This document shows, one piece after another, positions 31,717 through 43,469 of a DNA stretch of 64,000 bases. Each line of letters starts with the position of its first letter. Within the stretch, counting starts at the first letter, position 1. Both the position numbers and the translations under genes were made by a program. The stretch comes from Nematostella vectensis (Eukaryota; Cnidaria; Anthozoa; Actiniaria; Edwardsiidae): contig NC_064035.1 in NCBI RefSeq assembly GCF_932526225.1, positions 21,381,969 through 21,445,968 of the forward strand, given 5' to 3'. A model generated the notes under the pieces. It was not told the origin of the DNA. It saw only the letters and a program-made list of their open reading frames with translations, and did no database searches.

Positions 31717-33421
31717 CCTGACAGTCATGTAATATAGTTTACTAATATATTGCGTTGAGTAATATTATATATTTATTTATATGTCAAAAGGGAGACCTAT
31801 TTTATAAGCTTATAGCTTCTCTAGATGCGTTGCCTACTTAATTTATAAATAAAATGTTACTCTGTAAGAGAGAAATACTGACAAAAAATAGCTTTCAACA
31901 TGTGTCTCCAAACACAGTGAAGATCACAATGAAAATAAATCAATCACTTCGAAAAGAAAAAATGTAAAAAGACATTTTTATGTTCTCTCGGCATCTTGGA
32001 TGTGTACACCATTTGTTCTATATCCTGTATATACCTTCGATGCACACAAGAAAATAACTAGAAAAATAGACTTGCATTCACGAGTTGGCTCACAGAGCGT
32101 TTGATTATGCTTTGATTTTAAGGGCTGAGCTACATCCCCGTCAAAACCTTTTGGAACACTCTCTTTGCCGGTCCATTCTAGTCTATTTTCGTAATTTTAT
32201 GTGTGGTCTCTTAAGATGATGAAATTCTTCTTTCGTAGCTAATCCTTCGACCCAATCTTGTATCACTAGTTTAGTGGTTTTCCGTTTTTGCCTCTTCATT
32301 GATTGTGTTAAGTTTTGTTGCTTGCAATCTTATACGATTTGGTGACGTTGGTGTTTTGGAAGCCTTTTCTAACGCTCTGTTTACAATTCGCCGAAAATTC
32401 GTTACGTTGGTGTTTAAGAAGGCGTTTCTAACGCTCTGTCTCCAACTCGCAGAAAATTCGATGACCTATCTGTCTTGACAAGTACGTATCACAAACAAGT
32501 ATCTTCTTTGACCAAGGTGATGTCTTTCTTTAAGTCTTAGAATTTTAAACTGGTGTCTTTTTATGTGCTTAATAACCTTTGCTAGACCTTCCTAAAATTT
32601 TTGAACTTGTCTGTACTTGGTGGGTAGTTTTTTGTTTCGAATCCGCTTGCATCTGAATTACGAAAATGAAACGCTTTCCATCTCCTTCTTCGTATAAATA
32701 GTTTCGCTTTCTGTCGTGGATTTTTGGTAGCTTTTCTTTTGATGCTAATAGGATGTACTGGAAAGTAAATTCGGTATCATACATTGTGCAGCGAACCCTA
32801 AAATCAGGGATTTAACGAGCTAGTACGCCAATAAAGCGCCGTTGTTAACTTTAACGAGCTTGTTGATGTCACTGATGACGGTGCCTCCTCAAGGTAAAGT
32901 CGATTTCACGTTTGCTAACCATCCCATTCTCTGAAAGCTTTCCTTTTGGCATAAGTAATGTTTTATGTGTTATTATTGCTCGATCTCGTTTTTGTTTTTA
33001 ATTTTTTTTTCCATTTTCCCCCTGTTTTCTTTTTGTTTTCAAACCAAATTGATGAATGTCACATTGATGAACATGATTGTCTGAAAAGGCTTATTGATTG
33101 TCTTTGTTTATGTTAAAAACACTAATGAATTTTCTATTTTTTATAACTGATTGTCAATAAACGCTACTGATTGTCCAAACGTGTAATTGAATTTTCGATT
33201 GCATGCAAAAGAATGTTCATCCCATCCCGAATGAATGCCCAATTGCGTTATTGATTGTCCGTTGATGCTATTGAATGTTCGCGCATATTCAATCATTGCT
33301 ATTGAAAGTCGAGTCAGCCTAAGGATGTTCGTGCGATGTTGATGAACGTACAATGCACGTTAACGATACAACGTTTGGCACAAATAAATGTCCCTTTCCC
33401 GTTATTGAACAGCAAAAGGTG
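31717..33421. repeat. Satellite unit 3 (short variant with replacement block)
   Basis: The 136-bp segment is present once instead of twice. About 700 bp (from CATCCCATT to CTGAAAGCTTTCC, near 32932) is deleted, removing the 72-codon frame, and the unit end is replaced by a foreign 381-bp block (33041-33421). The 71-codon minus frame (32784-32569) is open. Same structure as unit 6. Confidence 0.95.
33041..33421. repeat. Replacement block with recurring TTGATTGTC-like motifs, copy 1
   Basis: Sequence unlike the rest of the satellite, replacing about 110 bp of the normal unit end. It is built from a loosely repeated motif (TTGATTGTC, CTGATTGTC, TTGAATGTTC, TTGATGAATGTC, TTGAAAGTC) spaced roughly 15-30 bp, an old degenerate minisatellite. 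A minus-strand frame (33353-33141) stays open but has no motif. Confidence 0.85.
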
Positions 33422-35213
33422 TAATATATTGTGTTAAGTAATATTATATATTTACTTATTTATTTTACAAGCCTATGGCTTCTCTAGATGCGTTGCCTTC
33501 TTAATTCATAAATGTTTACTCTGTAAGAGAGAAATATTGACAAAAATTAGCTTTCGACATGTGTCTCCAAACACTGCGAAAATCACAATGAAATTTAATC
33601 AATCACATCGAAAAGTAAAAATTTAAAAAGACATTTTTATGTACTCGCGGCATCTTGGATGTGTTTATCCTTTATTCTGTATCCTGTATATACCTTTGAT
33701 GCACACAAGAAAATAACTAGAAGACTAGATTTGCATTTACAAGTTGGTTCACAGAGCCTTTGATTAGCTTTGATTTTAAGGGCTGAGCTACATCACCGTC
33801 AAAACCTTTTGGAACACTCTCTTTGCAGGTCCATTCTGGTCTGTTTTCGTACTTTTATGTGTGGTCTTTCAAAATGATGAAAAATGCTTCTTTCGTAGCT
33901 AATCCCAATCTTGTTTTTCTATTTTAGTGGTTTTCTGTTTTCGACTCTTCATTGATTGTGTTAAGTTTTGTTGCTTGTAATCTTATACGATTTGGTGACG
34001 TTGGTGTTTTGGAAGCCTTTTCTAACGCTCTGTTTACAATTCGCCGAAAATTCGTTACGTTGGTGTTTAAGAAGGCGTTTCTAACGCTCTGTCTCCAACT
34101 CGCAGAAAATTCGATGACCTATCAGTCTTGACAAGTACGTATCACAAACAAGTATCTTCTTTGACCAAGGTGATGTCTTTCTTTAAGTCTTAGAATTGGA
34201 AACTGGTGTCTTTTTATGTGCTTACGAGCTAGTACGCCGATAAAGCGCCGTTGTTAACTTTAACGAGCATGTTGATGTCACTGATGACGGTACCTCCTCA
34301 GGGTAAGGTCGTCTTCACGTTTGCTAACCATCCCTTCTCCTCTTCTGTATATGGTCCGTTCTGTTGACGTTCCATTAAACGTAATCTCACATAATGTTCT
34401 ATGTAGCATTCGGACCAAAGGTATGCTTCAAGCGTAAATATGCATTATTCAAATATTTTTCAAGGTTGAACCGTTTAAAAAAAGTCTATCGCTATGACCT
34501 TTTAGAACGATTGAAGGAAACTCTAGACAGCTACAAAAAATACAGTGCATGATAAGCTGATGGAAAGAGACGACAACAGAATATATTTAAACTAAAGTAC
34601 CTCGGCCTTTGCCAAACTGTGTTACAATTTTCTCAGTATGCGATAACTTGACTTTGGATTTAGCGTCGTACTTTGGGCTATATTATCATATTTAACCACT
34701 TCCTTATACAAGCCCAAAAAGGCATTTGCTCTTTTGAATGTGACATTTTCTTTACTTTTGGGCATTTTCTTCTTTATCTGGCCATCCTCCAGGACTAATG
34801 ATGGTTGTTCAGGTGTAATATGTTGTCTCGTCTTTGTCATAATCTGTAATCAAAATATTCTGTACGATTTACGGTGCAATCTCTTCCTTTTCACACTCAT
34901 TATTTTGAAACTCCATGTGGCTCTTATATATTCTTTCTTTTGCCGAGTAAAGGAAAAGCGGAAATGATGCAGCAGCGGCCTTAGTCTTTTGTTTGGCCCA
35001 TTAAAGAATTCAATGGAGCCAAAACTGAAAGCTTTCCTTTTGGCATAAGTAATGTTTTATGTGTTATTGTTCCTCGCTCTGTTTTTTTTTTTTTTCGTTT
35101 TTTCCATTTTTCCCCTGTTTTGTTGTTTCCTGTTTTGTTTTTGTTTTCTTTTGTCCGGCTTGGCCGTCCCTTTCCTTTTTTTATCATATTATAACTATAT
35201 GTTATTTTGCCTG
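33422..35213. repeat. Satellite unit 4 (with about 245-bp deletion)
   Basis: The 136-bp segment is single. About 245 bp is missing at 34223 (GTGCTTA joined to CGAGCTAG), which removes the 71-codon frame. The 72-codon minus frame (34840-34622) is open. The unit ends at GCCTG, the gypsy target site. Same structure as unit 7. Confidence 0.95.
35209..35213. repeat. Target-site duplication, left copy
   Basis: GCCTG directly before the left LTR; the same five bases follow the right LTR (39637-39641). The uninterrupted satellite reads TTTTGCCTGACAGTC, with a single GCCTG. Confidence 0.95.
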
Positions 35214-35358
35214 TGTTGAGTATGTAGGAAGGTGTGAATGAACCTTTATTTAGCATATAATCAACGAGCCTGTTCATACAACTGGAGAACACTCTGGCCG
35301 GCTGAGTAACCGCGCTTCCGCACAGGGTACCCAACGTGTGTACACAACATATATAACA
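35214..35358 (-). repeat. 3' LTR of the gypsy element
   Basis: 145 bp, TG...CA ends, apparently identical to 39492-39636. Preceded on the coding strand by the polypurine tract. Confidence 0.95.
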
Positions 35359-35372
35359 TTTCCCCCTCTTCT
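35359..35372 (-). other. Polypurine tract
   Basis: The minus strand reads AGAAGAGGGGGAAA directly before the 3' LTR, the expected site of plus-strand priming. Confidence 0.85.
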
Positions 35373-35423
35373 AAGAAAGCTGTGGGGTCGGGGGTAGCCT
35401 AACTAACGACGTAACGTGTCCGA

Positions 35424-38400
35424 TTATAAGTTCAGCCTGTCTGGCGCTATGCCCTTGTTCGCGCGTGACGATCTCCTAGGCATGTCCGGCTCTCCCGCAT
35501 CCTCGGGAACTTCCTCACTGATCGTCGGTGGATTTTGCTGTCTTGTTGTTTGAGGGGGATTTAATGTTTCTGTAGCGTCGCCATCTTCCTCTGTGCAGCT
35601 GAGTGGCTCAGCTGCTGGCGTGGTCATCGGAAGTAGCTGGTGATCTCGGTGAGACATGCTATCTTGATAAGGAGGTGCGGTTCTTTCGCAGAGCTGGTCT
35701 GCATGACGTCGAACGTGTTGTTGGGGGAACTTGTCTGGCTGTACTTCGTACATCACATTCCCGATCTTTGTTGTTACGCACCCTGGAGACCACTTCCCAC
35801 CAGAGACGCTGAAGTCTCGATACCATACCTTGTGGCCAATGGTAAAGCATCGTGACGGTTGTGATAGTGCAGGTGCCGTCTTAGGAGATGCTGGTCTGTA
35901 TGGCGACAACAAATCTAAACGTGTGCGCAGGTTTCTTCCCAACATAAGTTTGGCCGGTGTTTGCTGGGTAGTTGCATTAGAGGTGTTGCGCTGTTTCAAG
36001 AGGAAGTCTGCAATGATCTGCGATGGAGGACCCTGCCCGGCTTCGTATGCCAACTTGAAGGTTTGGACGAATCTTTCAGCCTGGCCGTTGCTCTTTGGGT
36101 GGTACGGTGCTGTAGTGGTGTGTTTAACGCCATTCTGCTTCATGAACTTGTCGAAAGCTTCTGAAGTGAATTGTGAGCCATTGTCACTGACTACGTGAAT
36201 GGGTAGCCCGAAACGAGCAAAAAGATCATGAAGAACCTTGATGGTTGCCGGAGCTGTAGTCGTGCGCATGGGAACTATTTCCAGCCATTTGGAGTAAGCG
36301 TCGACAACAACTAGAAAATGTATCCCATCCACGGGTCCGGCAAAGTCAATGTGTATCCTCTCCCATGGTGCTTGTGGGTAGGCCCATGGGTGGTACTGCG
36401 ATGGGGGTGCATTCCGTGTGGTGTTGCACGGTCCACAACTCTTTGCCAGGTCCTCAATGTCTTTATCTATTCCTGGCCACCATATGTGGCCACGGGCAAG
36501 CTCCTTCATCTTGACAATTCCTAAATGACTCTCGTGCAGCTCGTCTAGAGTGCGTGCTCTCAGTGCGCTCGGAATGACAACGCGATGGCCTCGCATGACA
36601 CATCCCTCGTGAAGAGATAGTTCGGGTGCACACGTCAGGAACGGTTTCATATTGTTGCTCGGGGTCGTGCGAGGGAATCCGTTCAGCACATAATCGTGTA
36701 CTTCGTGGAGCAAGGGGTCAGCTGCCGTGTGCTCTCTTATGTCATCTGCTGTGACGGGAAGACGATCCATCTGTTCCACTTGGTATAAATCGGCGAGGTC
36801 AAAATACCCATCCTTGGGAGCCTTGTGTTGGGGGAGGCGAGAAAGAGCATCTGCGTTGGAGTGGTCATTAGATGACCTGTATTGGATATCATACGAGTAT
36901 GCCGATAACTTGGTGGCCCATCGTTGCATGCGCATGGCTGCTATGGGAGGGATTCCTCTCTTGGGGCCCAGTATGGCCATGAGCGGCTGGTGGTCCGTTC
37001 TGAGGGTGAAGTTGCGTCCGTAGAGATAGATATGGAATCTGGTAACGCCAAAGACTATGGAGAGGGCTTCTTTGTCGATCTGTGCGTAGTTCTTCTCGCT
37101 GCTGTTCATTGTCCGCGAGGCAAACGCGATGGGACGCTCTGTCCCATCGGGGATTTGGTGCGACAGAACAGCACCCAGGCCGTATGCCGATGCATCACAG
37201 TCGAGTATGATTGGGAGATCTGGGTTATAGGGCACCAGCACGTTGTCAACTGTGATCATTGATTTGACACTGGTGAACGCTTTCTGGCATTCGGCACTCC
37301 AGTACCACTTGGTGTCCTTCTTCAGCAGTTGATGAAGAGGTTGTAAGACCTGTGATAGGTTGGGTAGGAATTTCTGGTAGTAGTTTACCAGGCCTAAGAA
37401 CGCACGGAGCTGGGTTACATCCTGAGGTGATGGTGCCGTCTTGATGGCTTCTACCTTGTCACTCGTGGGGTGGATTCCGTCTTTGTCGATGACGTGACCG
37501 AGGTATTTTAGCGATGGCTGCATGAATTCGCACTTCTCTCGTTGTGCTGTGAGACCGTTGGCGTGTAGGCGTCGCAAAACTTCTTCCAGGTTTGTAAGGT
37601 GTTCTTCGCTGTCTCTTCCTGTCACCAGAATGTCGTCTTGGTAACACAGTACTTGTGGAAGGTCCTTGAAAATTCTGTCCATCTGTCGCTGGAAAATCGC
37701 CGCTGAGGACGCTACGCCAAATGGAAGTCGGTTGTAGGCGTACAATCCTTTGTGAGTGGTCAGGGTTGTGAACTGTTTAGCAGAGTCGTCGAGTGGTATC
37801 TGGGAGTATGCTTTGGTAAGGTCTAACTTAGAAAAGAAAGACCCACCGTTCATTTTTTCTTGCAGATCATCTAGGGTTGGAAGGGGATAGGAATCGGCCA
37901 CTAACTCAGGGTTTAACGTAACCTTGAAATCCCCGCACAGGCGTATACCACCAGATTTCTTCACCACCGGGACAACAGGTGTTGCCCATTCGCTATTGGG
38001 GATAGGAGAGATTATCCCCTGTTTTTCTAAGTTCTCTAGTTCTGTTTCCACCTGGTGCCGGATGGCAAAAGGAACTGTGCGGTGCTTTTGGTGTACTGGA
38101 GTTGCCCCATCACGGACGTGTAGCTGCGCAGCATATCCCTTGAGACAACCTAGTTCGTCGCTGAAAACATCTTGATACTTCTCTGTGAGGTCTGACAGTG
38201 CAGTGTTCTTGCCTTGAACCAACTTGATTGATGGCCAATCAAGTTTGAATAGGCGCAGCCAAGAGCGACCAAAGAGTGCAACTCTAGGTCCATCCACGAC
38301 ATACATCTTTGCCTCACAGCATTGGTCGTTATAACTAATGTTCGCATTGACCACACCCATAGGGACTATTATCTCATTACCATACGTGCGAAGCTTTACT

Positions 38401-39392
38401 TTAGCGGGTTTGAGCTCTAGGTGTTTGCATGTACTCTCGTAAACATTGCGCGGGATGATTGACACTGACGAACCCGTGTCCAGTTCCATGCTAACCGGGG
38501 ACCCTTCAATGTTGACTTGTACTAGAATAGGGGGACTGGTTGTATCACATTTGAAAATGTGTAAGCACTGGATCTCATCTTCCTCCCCCTCTGAGATTTC
38601 CTGCTCTACGCAGTGGGTGGGTTTGGTCTTGCTTGGGGTGCTCTTTTTGCGATTGATACTGGACATGCAGATATCAGAAATATGTCCGCGCTTGTTGCAT
38701 ATGCGGCAAATGGCATTGTAGAACTTACAGTCCCTGCGCGCGTGTGTGTTTTTGCCACAGCTCATACATTTCTGTGGGGTTTGCTCCATTTTGAAAACGC
38801 GGGACTGATGTGGCCGGGCAGATTCGGGGGTCTGGGCTCCAGTCTCAGGGATTGTGTGTGCTTGGTGGAATGCATTGGCACCTTTCCCTGCCTGTTCCAT
38901 TGCTTTGGCGATGGTGACTGCTTTTTCTAGGGTTAAATCGCGCTCGCACAGCAATTTCTTAGAAATAGATTAATTTGCTAAACCACAAACAAATCGATCG
39001 CGGAGGGCCTGGGGAAGAAATTCCCCAAAATTACAATGTTCAGTCATTTGTTTCAATGAGGCCACAAATGCGTTGATATCTTCGCCAAGCGCTTGATTCC
39101 TTTGGTGGAATTTGTAACGCTCTGCAATTTCGAGCGGGGGTGGTGATAAATGACCCTCAAGTATTTCTATGATCTCTTGGTATGTTTTGTCCTTGGGTTT
39201 TCTGGGTGAGGTCAGACCTCGTAACAGATTGTAGGTTTTGGGACCGATTAAACTAAGTAGCGAGGCTGTCTTTTTGTCTTCATTTATGTTGTTAGCATCA
39301 AAGAATAGCTCTAACCGTTCAACGTAACAAGTGAATGTTTCTGTGGCTTCGTCAAACGGCTGCATGTTGCCTATCGTATTACTGGCAGCCAT
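35424..39392 (-). pseudogene. gag-pol: Gag-Pol polyprotein of gypsy element, one in-frame stop
   Basis: A single reading frame of 1,322 codons from ATG 39392 to TAA 35424, broken only by TAA at 38972-38970 (codon 141, probably from CAA by one C-to-T change). Before the stop is Gag (MAASNTIGNMQPF ... RDRFVCGLAN). After it (numbered from codon 147) come two zinc knuckles CX2CX4HX4C (63-76, 83-96), protease DTGS (159-162), RT about 300-480 with catalytic YQDD (438-441), RNase H starting at DCDAS (585) with TDHQP (653), the integrase HHCC zinc finger (H806, H810, C840, C843) and the DDE core with D870, D924 and E960 (35 residues between the last two). The C-terminal tail is Pro/Thr-rich. All catalytic residues checked are present, so only the stop blocks Pol. 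Gag and Pol in one frame means no frameshift signal is needed. Confidence 0.95.
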
Positions 39393-39473
39393 CTTGAATT
39401 CCGTAAGATTTGATCGAGGAGTAAATGCAGAAATTGCAGTGTTTACTTACGATCCTTTGGTCGTTGAGTCCTT

Positions 39474-39491
39474 CACCAGCTCGTCGCCAGT
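39474..39491 (-). other. Primer-binding site region
   Basis: Just inside the 5' LTR the minus strand reads ACTGGCGACGAGCTGG, containing the TGG start expected for pairing with a tRNA 3' CCA end two bases from the LTR. I did not assign the tRNA. Confidence 0.6.
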
Positions 39492-39636
39492 TGTTGAGTA
39501 TGTAGGAAGGTGTGAATGAACCTTTATTTAGCATATAATCAACGAGCCTGTTCATACAACTGGAGAACACTCTGGCCGGCTGAGTAACCGCGCTTCCGCA
39601 CAGGGTACCCAACGTGTGTACACAACATATATAACA
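39492..39636 (-). repeat. 5' LTR of the gypsy element
   Basis: 145 bp, apparently identical to the 3' LTR; followed on its right by the second GCCTG. Confidence 0.95.
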
Positions 39637-41790
39637 GCCTGACAGTCATATAATATAGTTTAGTAATATATTGCGTTGAGTAATATTATATATTTATTTA
39701 TATGTTAGAAGGGAGACCTATTTTATAAGCCTATGGCTTCTCTAGATAGGTTGCCTACCTAATTTATAAATAAATTGTTACTCTGTAAAAGAGAAATACT
39801 GACAAAAAATAGCTTTCAACATGTGTCTCCAAACACAGTGAAGATCACAATGAAAATAAATCAATCACATCGAAAAGAAAAAATGTAAAAAGACATTTTT
39901 ATGTACTCTCGGCATCTTGGATGTGTACACCATTTGTTCTATATCCTGTATATAACTTCGATGCAACCAAGAAAATAACTAGAAAACTAGATTTTCATTC
40001 ACGAGTTGGCTCATAGAGCCTTGATCATGCTTTGATTAAAAGGGCTGAGCTACATTACTGTCAAAACCTTTAGGGACACTCTGATGGGACACTTTGGTGC
40101 ACACGAGAAAATAACTAGAAAAATAGACTTGCATTCACGAGTTGGCTCACAGAGCGTTTGATTATGCTTTGATTTTAAGGGCTGAGCTACATCCCCGTCA
40201 AAACCTTTTGGGACACTCTCTTTGCAGGTCCATTCTAGTCTATTTTCGTACTTTTATGTGTGGTCTCTTAAGATAATGAAATGATTCTTTCGTAGCTAAT
40301 CCCAATCTTGTTTTTCGATTTTATTGTTTTCTGTTTTCGCCTCTTCATTGATTGTGTTAAGTTTAGTTGCTTGTAATCTTATACGATTTGGTGACGTTGG
40401 TGTTTTGGAAGCCTTTTCTAACGCTCTGTTTACAATTCGCCGAAAATTTGTTACGTTGGTGTTAAAGAAGGCGTTTCTAACGCTCTGTCTCCAACTCGCA
40501 GAAAATTCGATGACCTATCTGTCTTGACATGTACGTATCACAAACAAGTATCTTCTTTGACCAAGGTGATGTCTTTCTTTAAGTCTTAGAATTGGAAATT
40601 GGTGTCTTTTTATGTGCTTAATAACCTTTGCTAGATCCGCTTGCATCTGAATTACGAAAATGAAACGCTTTCCATCTCCTTCTTCGTATAAATAGTTTCG
40701 CTTTCTGTCGTGGATTTTTGGTAGCTTTTCTTTTTATGCTAATAGGATGTACCCGAAAGTAAATTAGGTATCATACATTGTGCAGCGAACCCTTAAATCA
40801 GGGATTTAACGAGCTAGTACGCCAATAAAGCGCCGTTGTTAGCTTTAACGAGCATGTTGATGTCACTGATGACGGTGCCTCCTCAGGGTAAGGTCGTCTT
40901 CACGTTTGCTAACCATCCCATTTTCCTCTTCTGTATATGGTCCGTTCTGTTGACGTTCTATAAAACGTAATCTCACATAATGTTTTATGTAGCATTCGGA
41001 CCAAAGGTATGCTTCAAGCGTAAATATGCATTATTCAAATATTTTTCAAGGTTGAACCGTTTAACAAAAATCTATCGCTATGACGTTTTAGAACGATTGA
41101 AGGAAACTATAGACAGCTAAAACAAATACAGTGCATGATACGCTGATGGAAAGAGACGACAACAGAATATCTTTAAACTAAAGTACCTCCGCCTTTGCCA
41201 AACTGTGTTACAATTTTATCAATATGCGATAACTTGACTTTGGATTTAGCGTCGTACTTTGGGCTATATTATCATATTTGATCACCTCCTTATACAAGCC
41301 CAAAAAGGCATTTGCTCTTTTGAATGTGGCATTTTCTTTACTTTTGGGCATTTTCTTCTTTATTTGGCCATCCTCCAGGACTAATGATGGTTGTTCCGGT
41401 GTAAGATGTTGTCTTGTCATTGTTATGATCTGTATTCAAAATATTCTGTACAACTTACTGTGCAATCTCCTCCTTTTCACACTCATTATTTTGAAACTCC
41501 GTGTGGCTCTTAGATATTCTGTCTTTTGCCAAATAAAGGAAAAGCGGTATTGATGCAACAACGGCCTTAGTCTTTTGTTTGGCCCATTAAAGAATTCAAT
41601 GGAGCCAAAACTGAAAGCTTTCCTTTTGGCATAAGTAATTTTTTATGTGTTATTGTTGCTCGGTCTCGTTTTTTTCTTTTTTTTCCATTTTTCCCCTGTT
41701 TTGTTGTTCCCTGTTTTCTTTTTGTTTTCTTTTGTCCTGCTTGGCCGTCCCTTTCCTTTTTTAATCATATTATAATTATACGTTATTTTG
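39637..41790. repeat. Satellite unit 5 (full, 2,154 bp)
   Basis: Starts with the right GCCTG of the gypsy insertion. Two copies of the 136-bp segment are present. A private deletion of about 55 bp near 40636 (CTAGA joined to TCCGCTTGC) removes the end of the 71-codon frame. The 72-codon minus frame (41420-41208) is open and is nearly the unit 2 version. First member of higher-order copy 2. Confidence 0.95.
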
Positions 41791-43469
41791 CCTGACAGTC
41801 ATGTAATATAGTTTAGTAATATATTGCGTTGAGTAATATTATATATTTATTTATATGTCAAAAGGGAGACCTATTTTATAAGCTTATAGCTTCTCTAGAT
41901 GTGTTGCCTACTTAATTTATAAATAAAATGTTACTCTGTAAAAGAGAAATACTGACAAAAAATAGCTTTCAACATGTGTCTCCAATCACAGTGAAGATCA
42001 CAATGAAAATAAATCAATCACTTCGAAAAGAAAAAATGTAAAAAGACATTTTTTTGTTCTCTCGGCATCTTGGATGTGTACACCATTTGTTCTATATCCT
42101 GTATATACCTTCGATGCACACAAGAAAATAACTAGAAAAATAGACTTGCATTCACGAGTTGGCTCACAGCGTTTGATTATGCTTTGATTTTAAGGGCTGA
42201 GCTACATCCCCGTCAAAACCTTTTGGAACACTCTCTTTGCCGGTCCATTCTTGTCTATTTTCGTAATTTTATGCGTGGTCTCTTAAGATGATTAAATGCT
42301 TCTTTCGTAGCTAATCCTTCGACCCAATCTTGTATCACTATTTTAGTGGTTTTCCGTTTTTGCCTCTTCATTGATTGTGTTAAGTTTTGTTGCTTGCAAT
42401 CTTATACGATTTGGTGACGTTGGTGTTTTGGAAGCCTTTTCTAACGCTCTGTTTACAATTCGCCAAAAATTCGTTACGTTGGTGTTTAAGAAGGCGTTTC
42501 TAACGCTCTGTCTTCAACTCGCGGAAAATTCGATGACCTATCTGTCTTGACAAGTACGTATCACAAACAAGTATCTTGTTTAAGTCTTAGAATTTTAAAC
42601 TGGTGTCTTTTTATGTGCTTAATAACCTTTGCTAGACCTTCCTAAAATTTTTGAACTTGTCTGTACTTGGTGGGTAGTTTTTTGTTTCGAATCCGCTTGC
42701 ATCTGAATTACGAAAATGAAACGCTTTCCATCTCCTTCTTCGTATAAATAGTTTCGCTTTCTTTCGTGGAGTTTTGGTAGCTTTTCTTTTGATGCAAATA
42801 GGATGTACTGGAAAGTAAATTCGGTATCATACATTGTGCAGCGAACCCTAAAATCAGGGATTTAACGAGCTAGTACGCCAATAAAGCGCCGTTGTTAACT
42901 TTAACGAGCTTGTTGATGTCACTGATGACGGTGCCTCCTCAAGGTAAAGTCGATTTCACGTTTGCTAACCATCCCATTCTCTGAAAGCTTTCCTTTTGGC
43001 ATAAGTAATGTTTTATGTGTTATTATTGCTCGGTCTCGTTTTTTTTTTATTTTTTTTTCCATTTTCCCCCTGTTTTCTTTTTGTTTTCAAACCAAATTGA
43101 TGAATGTCACATTGATGAACATGATTGTCTGAAAAGGCTTATTGATTGTCTTTGTTTATGTTAAAAGCACTAATGAATTTTCTATTTTTTATAACTGATT
43201 GTCAATAAACGCTACTGATTGTCCAAACGTGTAATTGAATGTTCGATTGCATGCAAAAGAATGTTCATTCCATCCCGAATGAATGCCCAATTGCGTTATT
43301 GATTGTCCGTTGATGCTATTGAATGTTCGCGCATATTCAATCATTGCTATTGAAAGTCGAGTCAGCCTAAGGATGTTCGTGCGATGTTGATGAACGTACA
43401 ATGCACGTTAACGATACAACGTTTGGCACAAATGAATGTCCCTTTCCCGTTATTGAACAGCAAAAGGTG
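41791..43469. repeat. Satellite unit 6 (short variant with replacement block)
   Basis: Shares with unit 3 the single 136-bp segment, the 700-bp deletion and the replacement block. A private deletion of about 26 bp lies near 42580. The 71-codon frame (42834-42619) is open. Confidence 0.95.
43089..43469. repeat. Replacement block, copy 2
   Basis: Second copy of 33041-33421, differing at only a few positions (for example AATTGAATGTTCG against AATTGAATTTTCG). Confirms that units 3 and 6 descend from one event. Confidence 0.9.

Larger units (their letters stand above)
35214..39636 (-). mobile_element. Ty3/gypsy LTR retrotransposon, nearly intact
   Basis: 4,423 bp, flanked by a GCCTG duplication, bounded by two 145-bp LTRs beginning TGTTGAG and ending ATAACA that appear identical base for base. 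It is oriented right to left: 5' LTR 39492-39636, primer-binding region, gag-pol in one frame (39392 to 35424), polypurine tract 35359-35372, 3' LTR 35214-35358. Domain order protease-RT-RNase H-integrase is that of Ty3/gypsy. No envelope gene. The LTRs are short for the group. Identical LTRs and a single stop codon show a very young insertion, made after the surrounding satellite units were already in place. Confidence 0.97.

Noticed and set aside
35603-38930. Many plus-strand open frames
   Set aside because: All are shadows of the gypsy gag-pol frame on the minus strand.
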